46,465 nucleotides of DNA from Fen-1273 sp035516035 (GTDB lineage Bacteria > Bacteroidota > Ignavibacteria > UBA10030 > UBA6906), in contig DATJAS010000132.1 of NCBI GenBank assembly GCA_035516035.1, positions 1-46,465 on the forward strand, given 5' to 3'. Position numbers and translations under genes: made by a program. This document shows positions 1 to 7,775 of this stretch, piece after piece. The notes beneath the pieces are model-generated. The model worked only from the letters and a program-made list of their open reading frames with translations, searched no databases and was not told where the DNA came from. Positions within the stretch are counted from its first letter, which is position 1. Every line of letters starts with the position of its first letter.

Positions 1-245
1 TCGAGGGGAGCGGGTTCGTCCAGCGGGGGGACAGCCTCTACGCCAACGGCAAGATCACGTTCCACGGCGTCACAAAGGACGTCACGATCGCCTCTGTTCC
101 CCACTGGTCCGAAGGGAAGCTCGAAGTCGACGGAAGCTTCACGCTCAGCCTGACGGAATTCAAGATCGACAGACCGTCGCTGCTGATGATCCCCGTGGAA
201 GATGCGCTGAGCTTCACGTTCACTGCGGTGTTCGGTCTCCAGTAA
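1..245 (+). CDS. YceI-like domain protein, C-terminal part (5' truncated by window edge)
   Basis: The reading frame is open from base 3 and ends at TAA 243-245. It encodes about 80 residues of the C-terminal half of a YceI-like beta-barrel domain. 'ITFHGVTKDVTI' matches the family's signature strand, followed by 'GSFTLSLTEFKIDRPS' and the closing strands. YceI proteins are lipocalin-like periplasmic proteins that bind isoprenoid-like or amphiphilic ligands; the ligand here cannot be inferred. The start lies outside the window, so signal peptide and length are unknown. A second, complete YceI gene lies at 23231-23776. Assignment to the fold is fairly secure, function is not. Confidence 0.85.
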   Translation, partial: EGSGFVQRGDSLYANGKITFHGVTKDVTIASVPHWSEGKLEVDGSFTLSLTEFKIDRPSLLMIPVEDALSFTFTAVFGLQ

Positions 246-267
246 TTCGGAAGGGTGCGTCGCCCGC

Positions 268-290
268 GGGCCCCGAGGTGGGAGGGGCCC
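268..290. terminator. GC-rich hairpin between convergent genes
   Basis: GGGCCCC (268-274) and GGGGCCC (284-290) form a perfect 7-bp stem with a 9-nt loop, in the 62-base gap between the YceI-like gene (+) and the nucleotidyltransferase gene (-). There is no T-tract on either side, so it is at best a bidirectional terminator or RNA-stabilising hairpin. The position between convergent stop codons is the main argument. Confidence 0.4.
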
Positions 291-307
291 CGGGCAGCCC
301 TTCCGGA

Positions 308-1048
308 TCACCGCGCGAGCCGCAGCCGCTCAAGCTCCTCCCTGAGCGGCTTCCAGTAGGCCCTGTCCGCCTCCCTCTCTCTTTTCTCCTCCGCCTCCAG
401 CGCCCCCTCCAGGGCGGCATCGTCCATCGCCTCAAGCGCGCTCAGAAACGGCCGCGCCGGCAACACGCGCTTGAGTGCTGCGGTGTGCGCAGAGGCCACT
501 TCCCGGAGCATCGCGGGCGTGCGCGATTCAAGGAGCCAGAACTCGACCTGCGCCGGCGTCGGACGCTGGCGGTTCGCGACGTAATGTGCCTCGATCAGCC
601 GGCGGATCATCGGCCAGTCCTTGTCCCTCTGCGTCTTCTTCGAGCGCACAAGATCCTGAAGGGAGATCACTTCGTAGGACTCCCCCGGAGCGACGTCCAC
701 GGTCGTCCTCCGATCCCAGAGCGCGTCGAACGAGTCGACCCCCCGCATCACCGCAATCACGTCGATGCGCATCCCGGCGGCGTCCGGGTGGGCGCAGCGG
801 AAATGGACTGCGTGTCCGCGGAGGAGATATTCGACTGCAAAGGGGGGGACGGCGATTGATTCTGCGCGGAGTTCGACGAGCGCCCTTTCCAGGCGCCGGA
901 GGTTTTCTGCCGAGGTGAGAACCGCGATATCGGCGTCGCGGCTAAATTCCGCTCCGCCGTAGAATATGCACGCCTGGCCGCCGATCAGCAGGGACCGGAC
1001 GTTGTGCGAGGAGAGCGTAGAAAGGACTTTCTGAATCGGGCTGGTCAT
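308..1048 (-). CDS. Nucleotidyltransferase-fold protein (AbiEii/MNT-like)
   Basis: A 246-residue protein. The N-terminus has the minimal nucleotidyltransferase signature: 'LIGGQACIFYGG' (residues 21-32) then 'SRDADIAVL', giving the G-G and D-x-D (Asp38, Asp40) arrangement. The C-terminus is helical and charged. Such proteins transfer NMP or AMP to RNA or protein and often act as the toxin or resistance half of a two-gene module. The frame opens with TTG at 1051, but ATG 1048 has an AGGAGG ribosome site 8 nt upstream and is preferred. A small gene (942-1184) lies directly upstream and overlaps it by 107 nt in another frame. Substrate unknown; a toxin-antitoxin role is inference only. Confidence 0.75.
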   Translation of the reverse strand: MTSPIQKVLSTLSSHNVRSLLIGGQACIFYGGAEFSRDADIAVLTSAENLRRLERALVELRAESIAVPPFAVEYLLRGHAVHFRCAHPDAAGMRIDVIAVMRGVDSFDALWDRRTTVDVAPGESYEVISLQDLVRSKKTQRDKDWPMIRRLIEAHYVANRQRPTPAQVEFWLLESRTPAMLREVASAHTAALKRVLPARPFLSALEAMDDAALEGALEAEEKREREADRAYWKPLREELERLRLAR

Positions 1049-1184
1049 CAAGCGATCCTCCTGCAGCCACGAAGAAGACCCAGAGGCGCTGGCTCTCCCG
1101 CCAGCGCTCCGCGGGCGTCAGCCGATACCACTCGTCCCATTCGTCCTCAACCGCCGCAGTGCCCTGCCTGTGCGTAGGTCCCAT
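942..1184 (-). CDS. Small hypothetical protein, partner of the nucleotidyltransferase
   Basis: 80 residues, with 'WDEWYRLTPAERWRES' then 'FFVAAGGSLDDQPDSESPF' and a basic tail ending 'LRRSGI'. The composition is protein-like and resembles, from memory, small proteins often found directly before nucleotidyltransferase genes; no enzymatic motif is visible. Its last 107 nt overlap the downstream gene out of phase, including that gene's AGGAGG site. The ATG lies only 5 nt from a good -10 box, suggesting a leaderless message or a later start. It could be the neutralising or specificity partner of the nucleotidyltransferase. Existence moderately sure, role unknown. Confidence 0.6.
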   Translation of the reverse strand: MGPTHRQGTAAVEDEWDEWYRLTPAERWRESQRLWVFFVAAGGSLDDQPDSESPFYALLAQRPVPADRRPGVHILRRSGI

Positions 1185-1189
1185 GCCTT

Positions 1190-1218
1190 AATATACCAAC
1201 CGACCCCCGAGTTTGCAA
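1190..1218 (-). promoter_or_regulatory. Sigma-70-like promoter for the small gene/nucleotidyltransferase pair
   Basis: Read on the minus strand: TTGCAA (1218-1213), a 17-nt spacer, then TATATT (1195-1190). Spacing is ideal and both hexamers match four or five of six consensus bases. Transcription would begin near 1183-1184, at the ATG of the small gene, which makes a leaderless transcript likely if that ATG is used. The rest of the gap 1219-1304 shows nothing clear. Confidence 0.55.
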
Positions 1219-1304
1219 CCGGTATACATCCCGCGGACGCCCCGTTTTCAGGACATTTCGCAGGTGGCATTAGTGGCGCATTCTGAGTATTCTGGCGAAC
1301 GAAC

Positions 1305-1793
1305 TCAGTCGAATTCGACCCTGCGCCCGGACTGATCCGCGCCGGCGCGGCCCGGAGCGATTTCCGCGCGGAAGTAGTTTTCGCCTTTCACAGGCGATCC
1401 GGCGACGCGGCGCATGATCGCGATCTGTCCGACATGCGTCAGCGCGTCGGCGACGGGCCCCTGGAAGAGCCGCCCCGGGGGAGCGCCGGGGGGGACGCCG
1501 GAGGCGAGAAACAGGTCCAGCGCCTGGAGGGCGGCAAAGAAGCGATCAACGTCCGCGTCCCATTCCTGCGGGGCTGAGTCGCGCCACACGTGTTTTCCCT
1601 TCGCGAGCCAGAGCGCCCAGTCCATCAGGTCACCCATGTGCGCGAGGATCTCGGCGGGAGACCTGGTCCCGGGGGCAATGCGCAGCGACGGGAATATGCC
1701 CGGAGCGCCGCGGAGCGCTTTTTCGGCCCTGTAGGCGAGCGTCGCGAGCGCATGGCGGAGGAACTCGACTTCTGGATCCGTGCGTTTATCCAT
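1305..1793 (-). CDS. DinB-like four-helix protein
   Basis: 162 residues from ATG 1793, chosen because AGGAG lies 6 nt upstream; the frame is open further but that part overlaps modA and looks like noise. Features fitting the DinB/YfiT-like superfamily are an N-terminal helix 'EFLRHALATLAYRAEKAL', 'ILAHMGDLMDWALWLA' with the first metal-site His, and 'DALTHVGQIAIMRRVAGSP' with a later conserved His. These proteins bind a divalent metal through His residues; some are thiol-dependent transferases, many are uncharacterised. The gene is divergent from modA with only 25 nt between start codons. Specific function unknown. Confidence 0.7.
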   Translation of the reverse strand: MDKRTDPEVEFLRHALATLAYRAEKALRGAPGIFPSLRIAPGTRSPAEILAHMGDLMDWALWLAKGKHVWRDSAPQEWDADVDRFFAALQALDLFLASGVPPGAPPGRLFQGPVADALTHVGQIAIMRRVAGSPVKGENYFRAEIAPGRAGADQSGRRVEFD

Positions 1794-1818
1794 ATTCATC
1801 TCCTGAGGAAGCATCATC

Positions 1819-2736
1819 ATGATTGGATCCGGGAATTCAGGGCGCGGCAGTGCGCGCGACCGGGCGCGAGTCGCCGCGGCCGCACTCTCTCTCTCCGTGT
1901 GCATGGGACTGGCAACGGGATCGGCCGCGCCCCGCCCGGGCGCACAGAAGGACCACGCGCGGGGGGACATCACGCTCACAGTCTTCGCCGCCGCATCGCT
2001 CAACGAAACGTTTCACAGGGCAGCGGACGAATTCAGCGCCGCACATGCCGGGACGTCGTTCATATTCAACTTCGCCGGATCGCAGCAGCTCGCCCAGCAG
2101 CTTGTTCTCGGCGCGCGGGCGGACATCTTTGCCTCGGCCGATGCACGACAGATGAAAGCTGCCGGCCCGGCCATCGACAGCATCACGATCCGGGTCTTCG
2201 TGCGTAACCTGCTCGTCGTCGTCGTCCCCTCCGGCGCCGGGCGGGCCGTGCACCGGCTGGCCGATCTCGGTTCGCCGGGGGTCAAAATCGTGCTCGCGGC
2301 AAACGCCGTTCCCGCTGGCGAGTACGCGCTCCGGTTCATCGGGAGATGTTCACCGTCCGAAGGGTTTCCCGTCGACTTCATGAGCGCCGTGCTCAGGAAC
2401 GTGGTCTCCTACGAAGAGAACGTGCGGGCCGTGCTCGCCAAAGTGGTCCTGGCCGAGGCCGACGCCGGCGTCGTGTACGTAACGGACGCCGCCTCCGCCT
2501 CCCGGCGGGCGGTCGACACGGTCGATATCCCGGAACGGCTGAACGTGATCGCCGAGTATCCGATCGCTCGCGTGCGGGAGTCGGCGCACCCGGCTGAGGC
2601 GGAACTCTTCATCCGGTTCCTCCTCTCCGCACGCGGCCAGGAACTGCTCGAAGCGGCAGGGTTCACGCGGGCCCCCGCCGCAGCGAAGAGCACGGACGCG
2701 AAGCCCGCCGACACGGAGTCACATCCACATGAATAA
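1819..2736 (+). CDS. modA: Molybdate (or tungstate) ABC transporter, substrate-binding protein
   Basis: 305 residues, the periplasmic oxyanion-binding protein of a ModABC importer. The N-terminus holds an export signal (hydrophobic stretch around residues 18-32). 'LTVFAAASLNETF' is the family's first strand with the oxyanion-contacting Ser, followed by 'FNFAGSQQLAQQLVLGARADIFASAD', 'VVPSGAGR' and 'AGVVYVTDA' in the expected order. ATG 1819 has GAGGA 9 nt upstream. The 3' end overlaps modB by 8 nt, so the two are coupled. The C-terminal 15-20 residues are a charged extension. Molybdate versus tungstate cannot be decided from sequence. Confidence 0.92.
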   Translation: MIGSGNSGRGSARDRARVAAAALSLSVCMGLATGSAAPRPGAQKDHARGDITLTVFAAASLNETFHRAADEFSAAHAGTSFIFNFAGSQQLAQQLVLGARADIFASADARQMKAAGPAIDSITIRVFVRNLLVVVVPSGAGRAVHRLADLGSPGVKIVLAANAVPAGEYALRFIGRCSPSEGFPVDFMSAVLRNVVSYEENVRAVLAKVVLAEADAGVVYVTDAASASRRAVDTVDIPERLNVIAEYPIARVRESAHPAEAELFIRFLLSARGQELLEAAGFTRAPAAAKSTDAKPADTESHPHE

Positions 2737-3520
2737 CGCCCGGCTCAGGCTCCCCCTCGCGCTCGCGGCGCTCCCGCTCATCGCGTTCCTGGTTCTCCCC
2801 GTCGCGGGACTTCTCCTCCGCGCTTCGGGCGAAGACATCCTCGACACCCTCCTCGGCGGACAGGCCACGCAGGCCGTGGCGCTGAGCGTGAGAACGACGC
2901 TCGCCACACTCATCATCACGGTCGTCTTCGGGACGCCGGCAGCCTACCTGATCGCCCGGAAAAAATTCCCGGGCAAGAGCCTCCTGGACGCGCTCGTGGA
3001 TCTCCCGGTCGTCCTCCCCCCTTCGGTGGCGGGGATCGCGTTGCTCGTCACGCTCGGACGCAGGGGGGTGATCGGTGGGATGCTCGCGTCGCTCGGGATC
3101 GAACTCCCGTTCACTGGGGCGGCCGTCGTCCTTGCCCAGCTTTTCGTGGCTTCGCCCCTGTACGTCAGGACGATCGCGGTGGCGTTCGCCTCCGTCGATC
3201 GCGACCTGGAGCTTGCCGCGGCCATCGACGGCGCGTCGCGCTGGCAGGCGTTCCGCAGCGTCACGATGCCGCTCTCGCTGCGCGGGGCCGTGGGAGGCGC
3301 GATCATGACGTGGGCGCGCGCGCTGGGGGAATTCGGCGCGACGATTATCTTCGCCGGGAACTTCCCCGGGCGCACGCAGACGATGCCGCTGGCCATCTAT
3401 ATCGGATTCGAGCTTGACCTCCGCGTCGCGCTCACGCTTGCGGCGATCCTCCTCGCGACCTCCTTCGTCGTGCTCGCCGCGGTGAAGAGCCTCTCCGGGA
3501 GGTGGGTCGAGACCGCATGA
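2729..3520 (+). CDS. modB: Molybdate ABC transporter permease
   Basis: 263 residues with about five or six membrane helices, the inner-membrane channel of the ModABC importer. The cytoplasmic coupling (EAA) loop is visible as 'LAAAIDGASRWQAFRSVTMP', and 'LGEFGATIIFAGNFPGRT' is the conserved ModB/CysT stretch. The start ATG lies inside the last codons of modA. No ATPase gene (modC) follows: the next genes are on the opposite strand. The permease must therefore use an ATPase encoded elsewhere, or modC has been lost. Confidence 0.93.
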   Translation: MNNARLRLPLALAALPLIAFLVLPVAGLLLRASGEDILDTLLGGQATQAVALSVRTTLATLIITVVFGTPAAYLIARKKFPGKSLLDALVDLPVVLPPSVAGIALLVTLGRRGVIGGMLASLGIELPFTGAAVVLAQLFVASPLYVRTIAVAFASVDRDLELAAAIDGASRWQAFRSVTMPLSLRGAVGGAIMTWARALGEFGATIIFAGNFPGRTQTMPLAIYIGFELDLRVALTLAAILLATSFVVLAAVKSLSGRWVETA

Positions 3521-3529
3521 GGCCCTGCA

Positions 3530-3742
3530 TCAGGCGGGGGGCACCGAGGGGATCGCCGGAATCTCCTGCTCGACGATCTTCGCCCCCCGCCGCTCGAGTT
3601 CCTTCCACGGAATGCCCCGCGAATCTTCGAACGCGCTCTTCGCCTCCTCGGGCGTCGAGTGCCTCGCGGCATCGAGCGAGACAATCCGCTTGCCCTTCTC
3701 CACGTATTCAACCGCCCACGCTGTCTGTCGCTGACCCGTCAT
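3530..3742 (-). CDS. Small hypothetical protein
   Basis: 70 residues from ATG 3742 ('MTGQRQTAWAVEYVEKGKRI'). It is short, charged and has no signal peptide or membrane segment. A weak purine-rich site (GGGGAAG) lies 5 nt before this ATG; the longer open frame upstream reads as noise. It is convergent with modB, 9 nt between stop codons. No family recognised. Protein-like composition supports it, but it is small enough that conservation would have to confirm it. Confidence 0.5.
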   Translation of the reverse strand: MTGQRQTAWAVEYVEKGKRIVSLDAARHSTPEEAKSAFEDSRGIPWKELERRGAKIVEQEIPAIPSVPPA

Positions 3743-3816
3743 AGCATCTTCCCCCGCCGCCGGCGTACCGGCGGCCAATGTGCACACCACTCCCGGAGAC
3801 CGGGCTCCCTGACGCT

Positions 3817-4452
3817 CTAACGCCCGGCGGGGGGTGTGGAGTTCTCGTCCCCCGCAGGAGCGCCCGGGCGGGGGATTTCAGGCTTCAATTTGCCGATCAG
3901 GAGCTCTGCAAGCTCCGCGCCGACGCCGATGCCGATGCCGACCAGCGTCCCGTACTGGAGGTTCCTGAAGACCGTCGACGCGAAGAACCCGACCGACGCG
4001 AACACGACGATGCGCGATGTGAGCCCGAGGAGCACCGTGATGAGCGCGTTGGCGATCGCGGTCACGACGCCCGAGGCGGCAACGCGCTGCAGGGGGCCCC
4101 TGACGACTCCTCTCCGGACGAACGACACGTAGACGCAGACCGCCCCCGCGACGCCCGCGATGTACGCGAAGTTCAGGATCCCGACCTGCAGGCCAGGCCG
4201 CTCGACGAGAAACGTCAGCACGATGAACCAGATCAGGAGCGCCACCACGCCGTCGCGGAATCGGGGGAGGTGGAGCGCCGCGTACGTGATCCCCGCAGTG
4301 ACGCCGCTCGTCAGGAACTGGGAGGCGACCATCCGCAGGTTCAGGACGTTGTCCCGGAAGTAGAGGAAGCCGGAGGCACCGGTGACGACGACGACCCCGA
4401 TCATCCTGATCACCGTGTCCCGAATTGCCTCTTTCCCCGGTTCTCCTTCCAT
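3817..4452 (-). CDS. Multi-pass membrane protein of unknown function
   Basis: 211 residues with about five hydrophobic segments: 'VVVVTGASGFLYF', 'VALLIWFIVLTFLV', 'ILNFAYIAGVAGAVCVYVSFV', 'VVTAIANALITVLLGL', 'TLVGIGIGVGAELAELLIG'. The cytoplasmic tail is Pro-rich. ATG 4452 has GGAG 7 nt upstream. No transporter or enzyme motif is recognised. It is divergent from the gene at 4605. An integral inner-membrane protein is near certain; function is not assignable. Confidence 0.75.
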   Translation of the reverse strand: MEGEPGKEAIRDTVIRMIGVVVVTGASGFLYFRDNVLNLRMVASQFLTSGVTAGITYAALHLPRFRDGVVALLIWFIVLTFLVERPGLQVGILNFAYIAGVAGAVCVYVSFVRRGVVRGPLQRVAASGVVTAIANALITVLLGLTSRIVVFASVGFFASTVFRNLQYGTLVGIGIGVGAELAELLIGKLKPEIPRPGAPAGDENSTPPAGR

Positions 4453-4521
4453 GCGAACTCCGGAATTGTGTGCCCCAATGTATCGCCCGCCGGGACAAGA
4501 GTCAAACGCGCCCGGGGGATG

Positions 4522-4550
4522 TTGACATTTGCGGTTTTTTTTGCTACAGA
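4522..4550 (+). promoter_or_regulatory. Probable sigma-70-type promoter
   Basis: A perfect TTGACA (4522-4527), a 17-nt spacer containing a T8 run, then TACAGA (4545-4550), an imperfect -10 box. It lies in the 152-base gap between divergent genes and would start transcription near 4557, giving a leader of about 48 nt before the ATG at 4605. No promoter of similar quality was found for the divergent gene. Confidence 0.5.
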
Positions 4551-4604
4551 TTGCAGTTCCGTTTCATCCAACCCACCATTCCTTCCATCTCACCGGAGAA
4601 AGCC

Positions 4605-5018
4605 ATGACGAAGAAATTCTGGCTGGCGTTTGTCGCGGTGTTCGTCGCCGACATGGTGCTCAGCTTCATCGTGTACGGATTCATCCTCGGCGATCAGTTC
4701 AAGGCGCTCCCCGTCTGGCGTCCCGATATGAATTCGCTCCAGTGGATCTATCCCGTGCTCTCGTTCATAGGCGCGTTCTTCTTCACGCTCATCTTCTCGA
4801 AGGGATACGAGGGGAAGGGGATACTCGAGGGGGTCCGCTACGGCCTGTACATCGGGATCTGGCTCAGCCTCGGCATGGCGTACGGCACGTACGCGATGGT
4901 CGCGGTGCCCTACGGCATTACGCTGGAGTGGTTCCTGCTGGGCGTCGTTTCGTACGTCGTCCTGGGGATCGTCGTGGCGCTGGTGTACGGAGGAAAGAAG
5001 CCGGCTGCCGCGGCCTGA
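4605..5018 (+). CDS. Small four-helix membrane protein
   Basis: 137 residues, four predicted membrane helices: 'FWLAFVAVFVADMVLSFIVYGFI' split over the first segment, 'YPVLSFIGAFFFTLIF', 'LYIGIWLSLGMAYGTYAMV', 'WFLLGVVSYVVLGIVVALVYG'. The loop 'SKGYEGKGILEGVRYG' after helix two is a recurrent feature of small conserved bacterial membrane proteins of unknown role. ATG 4605 was chosen because GGAGA lies 5 nt upstream; the frame upstream of it is non-coding in character. Function unknown. Confidence 0.8.
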   Translation: MTKKFWLAFVAVFVADMVLSFIVYGFILGDQFKALPVWRPDMNSLQWIYPVLSFIGAFFFTLIFSKGYEGKGILEGVRYGLYIGIWLSLGMAYGTYAMVAVPYGITLEWFLLGVVSYVVLGIVVALVYGGKKPAAAA

Positions 5019-5088
5019 GGAAGGTCCGTCCCGCGCGGGGGAACGCCGCACCAGGGTGCTCCCCCCGGCGGGCGCGGCGGGCGCACCG

Positions 5089-6543
5089 TCAGTGACGGAC
5101 GGGAGCCGCCGATGCCTGCCAGCTCGCCCCGTCCCAGTACCGTACGTCCCCCGCGACCGTTCTCAGGTAGTCGTCGTAGAATCCCCCGCTGACCACCCCC
5201 CGCTGCTTGAGCGTATCGAACACTGCCCGGGTCGAGTTGGCAGACTTGACCTCCACGATCGTGAAGTCCGGCCGGAAAATGTATTCCAGGTAGAGAGGGC
5301 CCGAGGTCGCGGAGCTCACCACGTTCACCGAGAACCCGTTCACCCCGCCGGGAAGACGCGCGACCCTGGCTGCCGAAAGGCTGACAGGCTCGCCAAGCTC
5401 CCTGGCGACCGTCGATTGCGGAACGTGGACGTAGAAGAGTTCCGCAGAGGAAACCGGGAGATTGAACCCGCCTGAAAACGAGGATTCCGCATCCCCGGCG
5501 ATCCGTGAGGGATCGAGACCGATGATCACGGCCGCGGGTCGGTCATCATCGCGGTCCGTGACGCCCGTGAGAATGACGAGGGACCGGCCGTCCGCCGTCA
5601 CGAGGGGGGGCGTCATCATCTTCAACTGGCCGAAATGACGGTAGCTCCCCAGTTTGTTTCCGTGGGCGTCGTACCGGTACACGATGAACGGAGAGTGGAG
5701 ATGACTTGCCGCAACCACGATCTCGTCGGTCCGGGACCCCTGAGGTTTCAATACAGTGAAGCCGCTCACGCAGAACTCGTCGGGGTAGATCCGTTCACGG
5801 TACTTGACCGCTTCTCCGACGCGTATCGCAAACCGTTCAGCCCGGTCGGCCCCGAATACGTGAATCACGTTCCTCGCAACCGCCTCTTCGGTATTCATCG
5901 GGAGATCGGCGACAACCTCGTTCAGCCCGTCCCCGTCCAGGTCGGCGAATTCCACGAAGCTCTTGTGGAGCGCGTCTTCTTCCGCCATGTATGTCGCAAG
6001 ATGCGGCACGGGAATCGTCCAGAGCCTCGCGCCGGCAGCGCTGTACGCCTCGAGCCGGCTCTCGTACCTGTTTTCGATCACCTGCGTCACGTTCGGTTCC
6101 CGGAAGGAAGGCCTGACGAGCGTCGCGGCTGCAAGCGCCACCCCGCACACGACGGCAAACCCGCTTCCGGCCGAGACGACGGGATGCGTGCGCACGAACC
6201 GGCGCAGCGAGCTCCCGCGCGGGATGGGCCAGAGCGGGGCGTCTGCAAGGGGGGAACGGAAAATGGAGGCCATCTCCCTTCGCACGGGAAGGGACTCCGA
6301 CGCCGCAGGCTTCAGGTCCTGCCACTGCTCGGTCTCGGCGCTCAGGTCGGCGTAGAACGCCGAAGCCCGGTCGACGAGGTCCCGGCACCCGGCGCAGTTC
6401 CGGAGGTGGCTCTCGATCTTCTTCCGCGAGCCCTCCGTCTCCCGCGCGCCAAGGACATAGAGCTCCAGGGTATGTTCGTCGGGATGGTCCATCCTCACAT
6501 GATTATGTCCCTGCATCTGACTGTCGCCGCTGAAATCGTTCAT
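5089..6543 (-). CDS. Zinc-finger anti-sigma-like membrane protein with FG-GAP-like extracytoplasmic domain
   Basis: 484 residues. The N-terminus carries the anti-sigma zinc-finger signature H-x3-C-x2-C (His46, Cys50, Cys53 in 'SHLRNCAGC'). One membrane helix lies near residues 121-142. The long C-terminal part contains a calcium-loop-like repeat 'DLDGDGLNE' (201-209) typical of FG-GAP/VCBS beta-propeller blades. The layout (cytoplasmic zinc domain, one helix, large outside sensor) fits a transmembrane anti-sigma factor. Its ATG overlaps the TGA of the upstream gene (TGATG), so the two are made together, as is usual for sigma/anti-sigma pairs. The signal sensed is unknown. Confidence 0.75.
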   Translation of the reverse strand: MNDFSGDSQMQGHNHVRMDHPDEHTLELYVLGARETEGSRKKIESHLRNCAGCRDLVDRASAFYADLSAETEQWQDLKPAASESLPVRREMASIFRSPLADAPLWPIPRGSSLRRFVRTHPVVSAGSGFAVVCGVALAAATLVRPSFREPNVTQVIENRYESRLEAYSAAGARLWTIPVPHLATYMAEEDALHKSFVEFADLDGDGLNEVVADLPMNTEEAVARNVIHVFGADRAERFAIRVGEAVKYRERIYPDEFCVSGFTVLKPQGSRTDEIVVAASHLHSPFIVYRYDAHGNKLGSYRHFGQLKMMTPPLVTADGRSLVILTGVTDRDDDRPAAVIIGLDPSRIAGDAESSFSGGFNLPVSSAELFYVHVPQSTVARELGEPVSLSAARVARLPGGVNGFSVNVVSSATSGPLYLEYIFRPDFTIVEVKSANSTRAVFDTLKQRGVVSGGFYDDYLRTVAGDVRYWDGASWQASAAPVRH

Positions 6544-7574
6544 CAGGCATCCGCCCTGAGCATTTCCACTGACCTTTTGTAGGCGAGCCGGGCAAGATAT
6601 TCCAGCCTCGCGCGGTGTCTAGTCCTGTATTCAGATTCCGAGAGGGTCGGGATCATCGCCTGGAGGCACGAAAAGAGGGAGCGCCCGTCAGATTCTTCAC
6701 TCGTAAACCGCAATGCGACGTTTTTTTCTATCACTTCGGTGTATTTGCGGAACATCTCCCGTTCCACCTTCCCGGTCTCGACGTATTCGACCGCCATGCG
6801 GCCGAGAACTTCCCGGCAGGCAGTCCCGACCAGCGTCATGATGTCGCTCACCGTAAACGGATCCTCCGCCGGCACGCGGTCCGGTTCTTCCGCACCCGGC
6901 GTCAGATAGAGAGACTTGATGGCCAGCGCCACCCCGGTCAGGGGGACGAATCGCGACCGTTCGGACTGGGAGAGGAGGAACCGGGAGAGGTGCGCCAGCA
7001 TCGCGGGGACATGGTCGTCGGGGTGCGCCTCCCGCCTCAGCCCCGCCTCGAGCTCCTCCCTGTCGAACGACGGGAGATGTTCGAGCGATTGACTGAATGC
7101 GGGGAGGAGATACGCGTCACCGAAGCGCTCCACGACGGTGAAGTTGTGGAGCGCCTGGACGGAGAGCCGTATGTTGCGGAGGATCCGCCCGAGCTCCGGG
7201 TCCGCCTCGCTGTAGAACCTGACGATGCCGTGGTTCACCTTCGAGAAGACGATACGTCGCAGGTGCGTGAGGAGCTGGTCGTCCGTGGCGGCAGCACGGT
7301 CGATGCCCTGGAAGTAGGCCCGGATCTGCATCAACTCCCCGTCGTCACCCTGTTCGAAGAGCTCGGCAATGCAGTCATAGGCCAGGTCGCGGTAGCTCGT
7401 CCCGTGAACGCCTGCGTCGAGCATCGCGGGCATAATCCTGCGACGCAGCGCCGCGGCGGCCATAGAATGGCAGAGCGCAACGAGGCCGTTGAGCTGATGA
7501 ATGGTCAATGTATTCCCGACCGCGGCCTCAAGCCAATGCCTGAGGTCGGGGGCGAGAGCATTTCCTGAATTCAA
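6543..7574 (-). CDS. Putative divergent sigma-like regulator coupled to the zinc-finger protein
   Basis: 343 residues, helical, no membrane segment. 'SYRDLAYDCIAELFEQ' and 'LLTHLRRIVFSKVNHGIV' vaguely resemble sigma region 2 helices, and the C-terminus is Arg/Lys-rich ('EYRTRHRARLEYLARLAY'), but no standard region 4 helix-turn-helix could be identified. The main reason to call it regulatory is the TGATG overlap with the anti-sigma-like gene. The only start available is TTG 7574 (stop TAG about 50 nt upstream in frame), so initiation may be inefficient, or the true start lies at an internal ATG. It could instead be another partner of the zinc-finger protein. Confidence 0.45.
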   Translation of the reverse strand: MNSGNALAPDLRHWLEAAVGNTLTIHQLNGLVALCHSMAAAALRRRIMPAMLDAGVHGTSYRDLAYDCIAELFEQGDDGELMQIRAYFQGIDRAAATDDQLLTHLRRIVFSKVNHGIVRFYSEADPELGRILRNIRLSVQALHNFTVVERFGDAYLLPAFSQSLEHLPSFDREELEAGLRREAHPDDHVPAMLAHLSRFLLSQSERSRFVPLTGVALAIKSLYLTPGAEEPDRVPAEDPFTVSDIMTLVGTACREVLGRMAVEYVETGKVEREMFRKYTEVIEKNVALRFTSEESDGRSLFSCLQAMIPTLSESEYRTRHRARLEYLARLAYKRSVEMLRADA

Positions 7575-7654
7575 AGGGGATCCGGAAGTTTCAGGCCGGG
7601 GATTGTGACGCAGTGCAGTCTAATAGAGCAAGTTTCCTTTGAAAATGTCAAACT

Positions 7655-7770
7655 GGATTGCCACGCCCGAAAGCGGCGCCTGCGGCGCCGCAAGCGCCGT
7701 GGTCCAAAGAGCGGCTCCCGCCTGCGGCGGGACGCAAAGAACGCGCTTCGCATAAAACGCTCGCAATGAC
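7655..7770 (-). repeat. Dispersed repeat, long copy 1
   Basis: On the minus strand it begins GTCATTGCGAGCGTTTT, contains GC-rich inverted segments (GGCGCCGCAGGCGCC) and 'CTCTTTGGACCACG', and ends GTGGCAATCC. It fills most of the gap between the RND gene and the sigma-like gene. Its ends and internal 'TTTGGACCACG' are shared with copy 3 (24404-24508). The reading frames through it are repeat-derived noise. Confidence 0.75.
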
Positions 7771-7775
7771 GGTGC

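Noticed and set aside
1826..1841. GGATCC and GAATTC sites close together at the 5' end of modA, resembling a cloning linker
   Set aside because: Both six-base sites occur by chance at this GC content, and the sequence reads through in frame as part of the modA signal region with no vector sequence around it.
1837..2253. Several long open frames on the strand opposite modA and on alternative frames elsewhere
   Set aside because: High GC makes long frames common; these are Arg/Pro/Ala-rich, lack family patterns and lie fully over well-supported genes.
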